This document shows positions 52,635-59,219 of a DNA stretch of 64,000 nt, piece by piece. The notes under the pieces were generated by a model, which saw only the letters and a list, made by a program, of their open reading frames with translations, did no database searches and was not told where the DNA came from. Within the stretch, counting starts at the first letter, position 1. Each line of letters begins with the position of its first letter. Source of the stretch: Magnetospirillum sp. UT-4 (GTDB lineage: Bacteria > Pseudomonadota > Alphaproteobacteria > Rhodospirillales > Magnetospirillaceae); NCBI RefSeq assembly GCF_902729435.1, contig NZ_CACVCG010000090.1, forward strand, positions 119,143 to 183,142, given 5' to 3'. The position numbers and the translations under genes were made by a program.

Positions 52635-54047
52635 ATGGCCGAGATGATGGAAAACCGCACCTGGGACGAGATCAGGGTGGGGGACACGGCGACGCTGACG
52701 CGGAACTGCCGGATGGAGGACGTCGAGCTGTTCGGTGTCGCCACCGGCGACCTCAACCCGACCCATTACCAGGCCGAGCAGGCCCAGCAATTCGCCCATC
52801 ATCGCAAGGTGGTCGCCCATTCCATGTGGGGCGGCTCGCTGGTGTCGGCGCTGCTGGGCAACGAGCTGCCCGGCCCGGGGACGGTCTACAAGAACCAGGA
52901 TTTCGAGTTCCTGTGCCCGGTCGAGGTGGGCGACACCATCACCGTCACGGTGAAGGCCACTGATAAGGCGCCGCCCAACGAAATCACCTTCGACTGTCTG
53001 GCGGTGAACCAGAACGGCGACACGGTGTTTCGCGGCCTGGCGCGGGTCTACGCCCCGACGGTCAAGGTGGTGCAGCCGCGGATGGAGCTGCACGAGGTGT
53101 CCTTGCGCCGTCGTGCCCATGTGTTCGAGGACATCATCGCCCGCTGCGCGACCCTGGAGCCGATCTCGGTGGCGGTCTGCCATCCCTGCGACCAGGTCTC
53201 GCTGGAAGGACCCTACGAGGCGTACAAGCGCGGGCTGATCATCCCCATCCTGGTCGGCCCCGAGGCCAAGATCCGCAGCCTTGCCCAGGAACACGGCTTC
53301 GATCTCACCGGGCTGCGCATCATCGACACCCAGCACAGCCACGAATCGGCGGAAAAGGCGGTGCAGCTGTGCCGCTCCGGCGAGTGCGAGGCGCTGATGA
53401 AGGGCTCGCTCCACACCGACGAGATGATGCACGAGGTGGCCCGGCGCGACACCGGCCTGCGTACCGGGCGGCGCATCAGCCACGTCTTCGTGATGGACGT
53501 GCCGACCTATCCCAAGACGCTGCTGATCACCGACGCCGCCATCAACATCTATCCCACCCTGGAAGACAAGGTCGATATCTGCCAGAACGCCATCGACCTC
53601 GCCCATTGCCTGGGGGTTGCCGAGCCGCGGGTGGCCATCCTGTCAGCGGTCGAGACCGTCTATCCGAAGATCAACTCGACCATCGAGGCGGCGGCGCTGT
53701 GCAAGATGGCGGACCGCGGCCAGATCACCGGCGGGCTGCTGGACGGCCCGCTGGCCTTCGACAACGCCATCTCGGCCGAGGCGGCCCGGATCAAGAAGAT
53801 CAAGTCGCCGGTGGCCGGCGATGCCGACATCCTGCTGGTGCCCGACCTCGAGGCCGGCAACATGCTGGCCAAGCAGCTCTCCTACCTGGCCGAAGCCGAT
53901 GCCGCCGGCATCGTGCTGGGGGCCAGGGTGCCGGTGGTGCTGACCAGCCGTGCCGATTCGGCCAAGGCGCGCCTCGCCTCGTGCGCGGTCGCCGTGCTGT
54001 TCGCCCATGCCCGGCGCACCGCGCCCTCCAAGGCCGCGGCCGAGTAG
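52635..54047 (+). CDS. Bifunctional enoyl-CoA hydratase (MaoC)/phosphate acetyltransferase
   Basis: Fusion enzyme of 470 residues. Residues about 1-145 form a MaoC-like hot-dog domain with the catalytic block LFGVATGDLNPTHYQ. Residues about 160-460 form a phosphate acetyl/butyryltransferase domain that swaps CoA for phosphate on acyl-CoA, with MKGSLHTDEMMHEV and GGLLDGPLAFDNAISAEAA as conserved segments. The next gene is acetate kinase, so the pair can turn acyl-CoA into acyl-phosphate and then ATP, or work in reverse for uptake of acetate or short acids. AAGGAG five bases before the ATG sets the start. Confidence 0.93.
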   Translation: MAEMMENRTWDEIRVGDTATLTRNCRMEDVELFGVATGDLNPTHYQAEQAQQFAHHRKVVAHSMWGGSLVSALLGNELPGPGTVYKNQDFEFLCPVEVGDTITVTVKATDKAPPNEITFDCLAVNQNGDTVFRGLARVYAPTVKVVQPRMELHEVSLRRRAHVFEDIIARCATLEPISVAVCHPCDQVSLEGPYEAYKRGLIIPILVGPEAKIRSLAQEHGFDLTGLRIIDTQHSHESAEKAVQLCRSGECEALMKGSLHTDEMMHEVARRDTGLRTGRRISHVFVMDVPTYPKTLLITDAAINIYPTLEDKVDICQNAIDLAHCLGVAEPRVAILSAVETVYPKINSTIEAAALCKMADRGQITGGLLDGPLAFDNAISAEAARIKKIKSPVAGDADILLVPDLEAGNMLAKQLSYLAEADAAGIVLGARVPVVLTSRADSAKARLASCAVAVLFAHARRTAPSKAAAE

Positions 54048-54063
54048 GACGGGGAGAGCTTCC

Positions 54064-55254
54064 ATGCGCGACGGCATTCTCGTCATCAACGCCGGTTCCT
54101 CGTCCATCAAGTTCTCGCTTTACGTGTCGGAGGCGGGGGACGGCATCACCTTGTCGAGCAAGGGTCAGGTGGAGGGCATCCACGTCGCCCCCCATTTCGA
54201 GGCCAAGGACCCCTCGGGCCGCAAGATCGAGGACAAGGTCTGGGACCACGGCGACCGGCTGTCGCACGAGGTGCTGCTGGAATTCCTGATCCGCTGGGTC
54301 GAGGAGCACCTGGACGGCGCCACCCTGCGCGCCGCCGGCCACCGGGTGGTCCACGGCGGCACCCGCTACGCCAAGCCCATGCTGGTGGCCGACGGGCTGC
54401 TCGACGAACTGGAGGCGCTGGTGCCGCTGGCGCCGCTGCACCAGCCCCACAACCTGGCGCCGATCCGGGCGCTGCAGGCGGTGCATCCCGGTCTGGCCCA
54501 GGTCGCCTGCTTCGACACCGCCTTCCACCGCACCAGCCCGCGGGTGGCGGAAATCTTCGGCCTGCCGCGCCAGCTCACCGCCGAGGGGGTGCGCCGCTAC
54601 GGCTTCCACGGCCTGTCCTACGAATACGTCTCGGGCCGCCTGCGCGAGGTCGCGCCGGCGGTGGGGGCGGGCCGGGTGGTGATCGCCCATCTCGGCTCCG
54701 GCGCCTCCATGTGCGCGGTCAAGGACGGCAAGTCGGTGGCCTCGACCATGGGCTTCACCGCACTCGACGGGCTGATGATGGGGACCCGCACCGGCAACCT
54801 CGATCCCGGCGTGGTGCTCTACCTGATGCAGCAGAAGGGCATGAGCGGCAAGCAGATCGAGGATCTGCTCTACAAGCAGTCCGGCCTGCTCGGGGTTTCG
54901 GGCATCTCCAACGACATGCGGGTCCTGCTGGACAGCGATGATCCCCACGCCGCCGAGGCGGTGGAGCTGTTCGTCTATCGCATCGCCCGCGAACTGGGAT
55001 CGCTGGCGGCAGCCCTGGGCGGACTCGACGCCCTGGTCTTCACCGCCGGCATCGGCGAGCGCTCGGCGGTGATCCGCGAGCGGGTCTGCGCCCTGGCGGA
55101 ATGGCTGGGGGTGAAGCTGGACCCGCAGGCCAACCAGCGCAACGACCTCGCCATCGGTGCGGCGGATGCCCGCGTGCCGGTCTTCGTCGTTCCCACCGAC
55201 GAGGAACTGATGATCGCCCGCCATACCCGGGAGGTGCTGGACCGCCAGCTCTAG
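54064..55254 (+). CDS. ackA: Acetate (or butyrate) kinase
   Basis: Transfers phosphate between ADP/ATP and short-chain acyl-phosphate or acetate, 396 residues, full length. ASKHA motifs are clear: INAGSSSIKFSLY at the start, AGHRVVHGGTRY, the signature AHLGSGASMCAVKDGKSVAS and FTALDGLMMGTRTGNLDP, then VFTAGIGERSAVIRE. GGGGAGAG precedes the ATG. It follows MaoC-Pta after 16 bases, and both presumably share one promoter. Acetate is the default substrate; a preference for longer acids cannot be excluded. Confidence 0.96.
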   Translation: MRDGILVINAGSSSIKFSLYVSEAGDGITLSSKGQVEGIHVAPHFEAKDPSGRKIEDKVWDHGDRLSHEVLLEFLIRWVEEHLDGATLRAAGHRVVHGGTRYAKPMLVADGLLDELEALVPLAPLHQPHNLAPIRALQAVHPGLAQVACFDTAFHRTSPRVAEIFGLPRQLTAEGVRRYGFHGLSYEYVSGRLREVAPAVGAGRVVIAHLGSGASMCAVKDGKSVASTMGFTALDGLMMGTRTGNLDPGVVLYLMQQKGMSGKQIEDLLYKQSGLLGVSGISNDMRVLLDSDDPHAAEAVELFVYRIARELGSLAAALGGLDALVFTAGIGERSAVIRERVCALAEWLGVKLDPQANQRNDLAIGAADARVPVFVVPTDEELMIARHTREVLDRQL

Positions 55255-55355
55255 CCTTGGCCCCATCCTTTCGGGGGAGGTAAATCTCAGGGGTGGTGGT
55301 TACCGTCGAATCGGGGCACATTGGAACGGTGCGAAACGAGGGCGAGGGTGGAGAG

Positions 55356-55736
55356 ATGCGCAAGCTCCGGATGACCATCGGCAAGGCGACGCTCGACGCC
55401 GAGCTGTTCGACACCCCGACCGCCGAGGCGCTGCTTGCCGCGGCGCCGTTCGAGACCCGGGCCACCAAGTGGGAGGGCGAGGTCTACTTTACCGTTCCGG
55501 TGCGGGCCGAGCGCGAGGCCGAAGCCCGCGACGTCATCGAGCCGGGCGAGCTGGCCTTTCGCGTCGAAGGCGAAGTGGTGGTGATCGGCTTCGGCCCGAC
55601 GCCGGCCTCGCAGGCCGGGGAAATCCGCCTGGCCATGCCGGCCAACGTCTGGGGCCGCACCGATTTCGACGTCAGCCGTCTCGACGCCGTCGAGCCCGGC
55701 GATCTGATCCGCATCGAACCGGCCCAGGAGGCCTAG
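55356..55736 (+). CDS. Cyclophilin-like fold protein (TM1367/DUF369-like)
   Basis: Small soluble protein of 126 residues resembling the Cyclophil_like family (PF04126): KLRMTIGKATLDAELFDTPT, then ATKWEGEVYFTVPV, LAFRVEGEVVVIGFGPTPAS and GEIRLAMPANVWGRTDFDVS. The function is not known; prolyl isomerase activity should not be assumed. GGTGGAGAG lies before the ATG at 55356, which was preferred over the upstream GTG/ATG extension of 21 codons. It follows ackA after about 100 bases. Confidence 0.8.
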   Translation: MRKLRMTIGKATLDAELFDTPTAEALLAAAPFETRATKWEGEVYFTVPVRAEREAEARDVIEPGELAFRVEGEVVVIGFGPTPASQAGEIRLAMPANVWGRTDFDVSRLDAVEPGDLIRIEPAQEA

Positions 55737-55822
55737 GCCGGAGCTTAGGCCGGCCGGGCGGTTGACCGGTCGCCGCGCCTGCGTGTAGCGTCCCGTTCCG
55801 GATGGGGAATGAGGACGAGAGG

Positions 55823-56077
55823 ATGACACCAGCCTTTCCGCGCCTGCTGATCTGTGCCGCCCTGGCGGGCCTGCTGCCCGCCTGCGCCATCGTCGATCTC
55901 GCCGCCCACGGCATGAAGGAATACGAAAAGTCGAAGGAGACGCGGACCGCCGAGCCCGCCGCCGCTCCGCCGCCGCGGGTGATTCCGGCCGCGGCGCCGG
56001 CCCGCGAGGCCATGCCCGAGCCCGTCCCGGCGGTGGTGCCGCCCCGCGAACCGGTGAGCGTCGAGCCCCTGCGGTGA
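55823..56077 (+). CDS. Small putative lipoprotein
   Basis: Predicted lipoprotein of 84 residues. A signal sequence (FPRLLICAALAGLLPAC) gives a lipidated cysteine at about position 20. The mature part is short, with AIVDLAAHGMKEYEKSKETR and then an alanine/proline-rich tail that is probably disordered. I recognise no family. The ATG at 55823 is chosen because the signal peptide starts there; an ATG seven codons earlier is possible. A palindromic repeat follows directly. Confidence 0.65.
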   Translation: MTPAFPRLLICAALAGLLPACAIVDLAAHGMKEYEKSKETRTAEPAAAPPPRVIPAAAPAREAMPEPVPAVVPPREPVSVEPLR

Positions 56078-56080
56078 CAG

Positions 56081-56217
56081 CTAGAGCACACTGCGATTAG
56101 ATCGCATCGTTCTCTAGCTTTGTTGGGATGCCCTCGCCGGGCGCAAACCTGCGGTTTGCTTGGCCGCCGCCGCAATGGCGGCAGGAGCAGGGTGATTCCT
56201 TCGGATATCCCCCTGCT
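56081..56217. repeat. Composite palindromic intergenic repeat
   Basis: The interval between two convergent genes is a chain of hairpins. CTAGAG (56081-56086) pairs with CTCTAG (56112-56117), enclosing GCGAT-TAG-ATCGC (56093-56105). GCAAACC-TGC-GGTTTGC follows near 56142-56158. AGCAGGG (56186-56192) pairs with CCCTGCT (56211-56217) around a CCTTCGG turn. The right end touches the stop codon of the cNMP-binding gene. The CTAGAG...GCGATT unit recurs near 23181-23250. Such composite repeats are common between genes in Rhodospirillales (from memory). Confidence 0.8.
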
Positions 56218-56895
56218 CTAAACCAGGATCCGCTGGCCCTCGGTGCCGATGACGTCCGAGAACTGGACGCCACGCAATTCCTCGTCGCCGATCAGGTTGT
56301 GGCGCTTGTCCGGGCAGCGCTCGGCGGCGCGGTCGAGGTCGCCCAGCACCGTGTCGAGGCGGTCGAGCAATGCGACGACCTCGGTCGCCATCGCCTGATC
56401 CTCCATGCGGCCGGCGAAGCGGCGCATGTTCCAGGCGAACACCCGGCTCTGGGTCACGTGGTCGCGGAAGCTGCGCGGACGGCGCAGGAAGAGGCGCGGC
56501 GAGTTGCGGATGTTGCGGATGAACAGCTCGATCAGCGCCCGCAGGAAACGGTCGGTGCCGGCCAGCTTGCGGCGGAACACCGGAACCGGAACCCGGGACA
56601 GCAGCGCCTCGTCCACCGCCACCGCGCTGGCGCTGCGCCGGCCGCCATCGAGGACGGCCATTTCGCCGAAAATGCCGCCGGTGCCGACCTCGGCCACCTC
56701 GACCCGCTGGCCGTCCACATGCTGGAACAGCCGCACCGAGCCCTTGTGGACGATGTAGGCGGCGTCGCCCAGGTCGCCCTGGGCGAAGATCTGTTCGCCG
56801 GCGGCGAAGGTGAGACGCTCCAGCCGGGTCGAGCCGGCCGCCATGTAGTCGTCGAACGTGATCCCCAACTGGTCCGCCACCAACACCCCCGTCAT
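56218..56895 (-). CDS. Cyclic-nucleotide-binding domain protein without DNA-binding domain
   Basis: Soluble protein of 225 residues. The cNMP-binding beta roll lies at about residues 20-120, with GGIFGEMAVLDGGRRSASAV as phosphate-binding cassette. The C-terminal 100 residues are helical (RFLRALIELFIRNIRNSP and TEVVALLDRLDTVLGDLD) and show no helix-turn-helix, so it is not a Crp-type regulator. It may act through protein contacts. Its stop codon TAG is supplied by the end of the palindromic repeat. It is divergent from the 99-residue gene. Confidence 0.85.
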   Translation of the reverse strand: MTGVLVADQLGITFDDYMAAGSTRLERLTFAAGEQIFAQGDLGDAAYIVHKGSVRLFQHVDGQRVEVAEVGTGGIFGEMAVLDGGRRSASAVAVDEALLSRVPVPVFRRKLAGTDRFLRALIELFIRNIRNSPRLFLRRPRSFRDHVTQSRVFAWNMRRFAGRMEDQAMATEVVALLDRLDTVLGDLDRAAERCPDKRHNLIGDEELRGVQFSDVIGTEGQRILV

Positions 56896-57013
56896 CCATG
56901 CCGGCTGCGGCTTGCAGCTTCTTACAAACCGGCCGCCGACTCAACCCAAACAAACGTTGCAGCCGTGCTTCACGGCCACTGGTATGCTGGCGGCGGACCG
57001 GAGGTGGAGCGAC

Positions 57014-57313
57014 ATGGTCGACTGGAACGGGCTTGAGGCGCGGCTGGCGGCGGCATCGGGCGGCGATCACGGGCTCGACGCCGAATTGGCCGAGGCCTTC
57101 GCCCGGCCGCCGGCACCGTATACCGAAGCGGTCGAGCCCTGCCGCGACCTGGTCGCCGCGGCCCTGCCGGGCTGGAAGCTGCATGTGGGGTTCGGCGTCT
57201 CCGGGCTGTTCCCCTATGCCGCGTTGACCCGCGACGGCGTGCATCTGGACGCCGAGGCGCCGACCCTGCCGCTGGCCATCCTGCGCGCCGCGCTGCAGGC
57301 GATCAGGCGATGA
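57014..57313 (+). CDS. Small conserved-looking protein, 99 residues
   Basis: I do not recognise this with certainty. The pattern LEARLAAASGGDHGLDAELA, APYTEAVEPCRDLVAAALPG, and ending LPLAILRAALQAIRR resembles small alphaproteobacterial proteins that carry a phage ABA-sandwich-like fold, whose role is unknown. GGAGGTGGAGCG before the ATG is a strong ribosome binding site, which supports a real gene. Its 3' end overlaps that of the convergent pncC gene by 11 bases. Confidence 0.7.
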   Translation: MVDWNGLEARLAAASGGDHGLDAELAEAFARPPAPYTEAVEPCRDLVAAALPGWKLHVGFGVSGLFPYAALTRDGVHLDAEAPTLPLAILRAALQAIRR

Positions 57314-57785
57314 CCGCCAGGGCGAGGTCGAGGGCTTCGCGCACCGCCTGGGCGCGCACCGCGTCGCGGTCGCCGGCGAAGACGCGGCTGCGGTGAAGCG
57401 TGGGACCGCCGCGCCGGGCGGCGGCGAAGTGGACCAGGCCCACCGGCTTGTCCGCGCTGCCGCCGCCGGGGCCGGCGATGCCGGTCACCGCCACCGCCGC
57501 GTCGGCGGCCGACCGGGCCAGCGCACCCTCGGCCATGGCGACGGCGACCTCGGCGCTGACGGCGCCTTTCGTCCCGATCAACCCGGCCGGGACCCCCAGC
57601 ATGTCGGTCTTGGCCTGGTTGGAATAGGTGACGAAGCCGCGTTCCACCACCGCCGAGGACCCGGCCACCGCGGTCAGGGCGCCGGCGATCAGGCCGCCGG
57701 TGCAGGATTCTGCGGTGGCCAACATCAGGCCGCGGGCGGCATAGGCGTCGAGGACACGCACGGCATCGGCTTGGATATGGGTCAC
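57303..57785 (-). CDS. pncC: CinA-family nicotinamide-nucleotide amidase
   Basis: Deamidates nicotinamide mononucleotide to nicotinate mononucleotide in the pyridine nucleotide cycle, 160 residues. The CinA C-terminal domain signature is complete: LATAESCTGGLIAGALTAVA with the catalytic serine, VERGFVTYSNQAKTDMLGV, and VAVTGIAGPGGGSADKPVG. The GTG at 57785 overlaps the pgpA stop (GTGA) and has GGAG upstream; GTG at 57800 or 57797 is also possible. It is co-transcribed with pgpA. Confidence 0.92.
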   Translation of the reverse strand: MTHIQADAVRVLDAYAARGLMLATAESCTGGLIAGALTAVAGSSAVVERGFVTYSNQAKTDMLGVPAGLIGTKGAVSAEVAVAMAEGALARSAADAAVAVTGIAGPGGGSADKPVGLVHFAAARRGGPTLHRSRVFAGDRDAVRAQAVREALDLALAVIA

Positions 57786-58264
57786 GGCAGACTCCACCAC
57801 AATGCGGCCAGCGCCATCAGCAGCGCCCCGTATAGCGCCGCCAGGGCGTCGTCAGCCATCACCCCCAGGCCTCCGGGAAGGGTGCGGTCGGCCCAACTGG
57901 CCGGCCATGGCTTCCAGATGTCGAGGACGCGGAAGACCGCGAAGCCCGCCAGATAGAGGACGGGATCGTCGGGAACCGCCGCCAGCACCAGGCACTGGCC
58001 CGCCACCTCGTCGACCACCACCTCCTTGGGGTCGTCGCGCCCGGTGCGCCTGACATACTCAGCCGAGGCGGCCCAGCCCAGCGCGAACAGGGCGGCGGCG
58101 GCGGCCAGCACGCCCGCCTGACCCGCCGTGCGGAAACATCCCCAGGCGATCGGCACCGCCGCCAGCGAGCCCCATGTTCCCGGCGCGAACGGCAACCGCC
58201 CGCAGCCGAACCATGTGGCGACGAGGCTGGCCGGGTGCCAGGCGGATAGTCGGATCGGGTGCAA
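57782..58264 (-). CDS. pgpA: Phosphatidylglycerophosphatase A
   Basis: Removes phosphate from phosphatidylglycerophosphate to give phosphatidylglycerol, an inner-membrane step of phospholipid synthesis. The protein has about 160 residues and four helices. Family blocks are ATWFGCGRLPFAPGTWGSLA, DDPKEVVVDEVAGQCLVL and FRVLDIWKPWPASWADR. The start is uncertain: TTG at 58264 has GGAG six bases upstream and gives the usual family length, while an ATG at 58366 would add 34 unconvincing residues. It overlaps pncC by 4 bases. Confidence 0.88.
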   Translation of the reverse strand: MHPIRLSAWHPASLVATWFGCGRLPFAPGTWGSLAAVPIAWGCFRTAGQAGVLAAAAALFALGWAASAEYVRRTGRDDPKEVVVDEVAGQCLVLAAVPDDPVLYLAGFAVFRVLDIWKPWPASWADRTLPGGLGVMADDALAALYGALLMALAALWWSLP

Positions 58265-58398
58265 ACGGGACTCCGGCGTGACGACGTTGCGTGGGCGGAC
58301 ACTACCATCTGCGCCGCCCCTTGCAACCTTCCGAGGTGTGGACGCGGTCGCCGGCTCAAACGACATCTCCGGATGGCGACAACGACCAGTGACGGGAG

Positions 58399-59205
58399 GT
58401 GGCCCTGCGCAAGGCAACAGGCCGCGGCGGCAGGCTGGTGACCGCGCTCATGGCGGGATGGGGCGTGGTGGCGACCCTCGGCTGGCTGGGAAGTGGCGCG
58501 TCCGAGGCCGAGGCCTCGCCGTCCTGCGCCGGACTCCGGCGCGAACTGGACGATGTCAGGAGCGCGCTGACCCGCAGCGAAGCGCTGCTGAAGACCCTGG
58601 GCCAGAAGCTGCGCCGCGTCGCTTCGGGGCACATCCGGGCGGTGGAGACGGCGCTGGCCGGCACCGGCCTCGACATCGACCGCCTTGCCGGCGGGACGGC
58701 GCCGGGAGCGGCGGGCGGTCCCTTCATCGCCGACGGGTCGCTGCCGTCCGAAGTGCTGCGGTGGGAGCGCCTGCGCCGTTCGGTGCGCTCGCTGCCGGTG
58801 GCGGCACCGCTTGCCGATTACGAGATCGCTTCCGGCTTCGGCCACCGCATCGATCCCTTCAACCGCCGCCGCGCCCTGCACTCGGGCATCGACCTGATGG
58901 CACCGCTGAAGGCTCCGGTGCTGGCGACGGCGCCGGGGCGTGTGGTGTACGCCGGACGCAACGGCGGATACGGCCGCATGGTGGAGATCGAGCACGCGCC
59001 GGGCATCCGCACCCGCTATGCCCATCTGGCCACCATCCGGGTCCGCGTCGGCCAGCGGATCGCGGTGGGCAAGCCCATCGGCACCCTTGGCAGTTCCGGA
59101 CGGTCCACCGCGCCGCACCTGCACTACGAAGTGGTAGTCGATGGACTGCCCCGCGATCCCGAACGCTTCATGGCGGCGGGACGGATGCTGGTCCGCCGGC
59201 GCTAA
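58399..59205 (+). CDS. M23-family (LytM) peptidase
   Basis: Exported zinc endopeptidase or LytM-fold regulator acting on peptidoglycan, 268 residues. An N-terminal hydrophobic stretch (TALMAGWGVVATLGWL) is the signal or anchor, followed by a short helical region (about 40-100). The peptidase domain has H161 and D165 in HSGIDL, H209 in YAHLATI, and H240-L-H242 in APHLHYE, so all metal and catalytic residues are present. The start is uncertain: GTG at 58399 is used, but internal starts near 58438 are possible. It is divergent from pgpA. Confidence 0.88.
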   Translation: MALRKATGRGGRLVTALMAGWGVVATLGWLGSGASEAEASPSCAGLRRELDDVRSALTRSEALLKTLGQKLRRVASGHIRAVETALAGTGLDIDRLAGGTAPGAAGGPFIADGSLPSEVLRWERLRRSVRSLPVAAPLADYEIASGFGHRIDPFNRRRALHSGIDLMAPLKAPVLATAPGRVVYAGRNGGYGRMVEIEHAPGIRTRYAHLATIRVRVGQRIAVGKPIGTLGSSGRSTAPHLHYEVVVDGLPRDPERFMAAGRMLVRRR

Positions 59206-59219
59206 TACCTTTCCACATT

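Noticed and set aside
58128..59219. Long + strand frame running in from upstream of the sensor kinase
   Set aside because: The first 360 codons overlap pgpA and the M23 peptidase in other frames and read as arginine/proline-rich noise. The kinase begins near 59220 or later.
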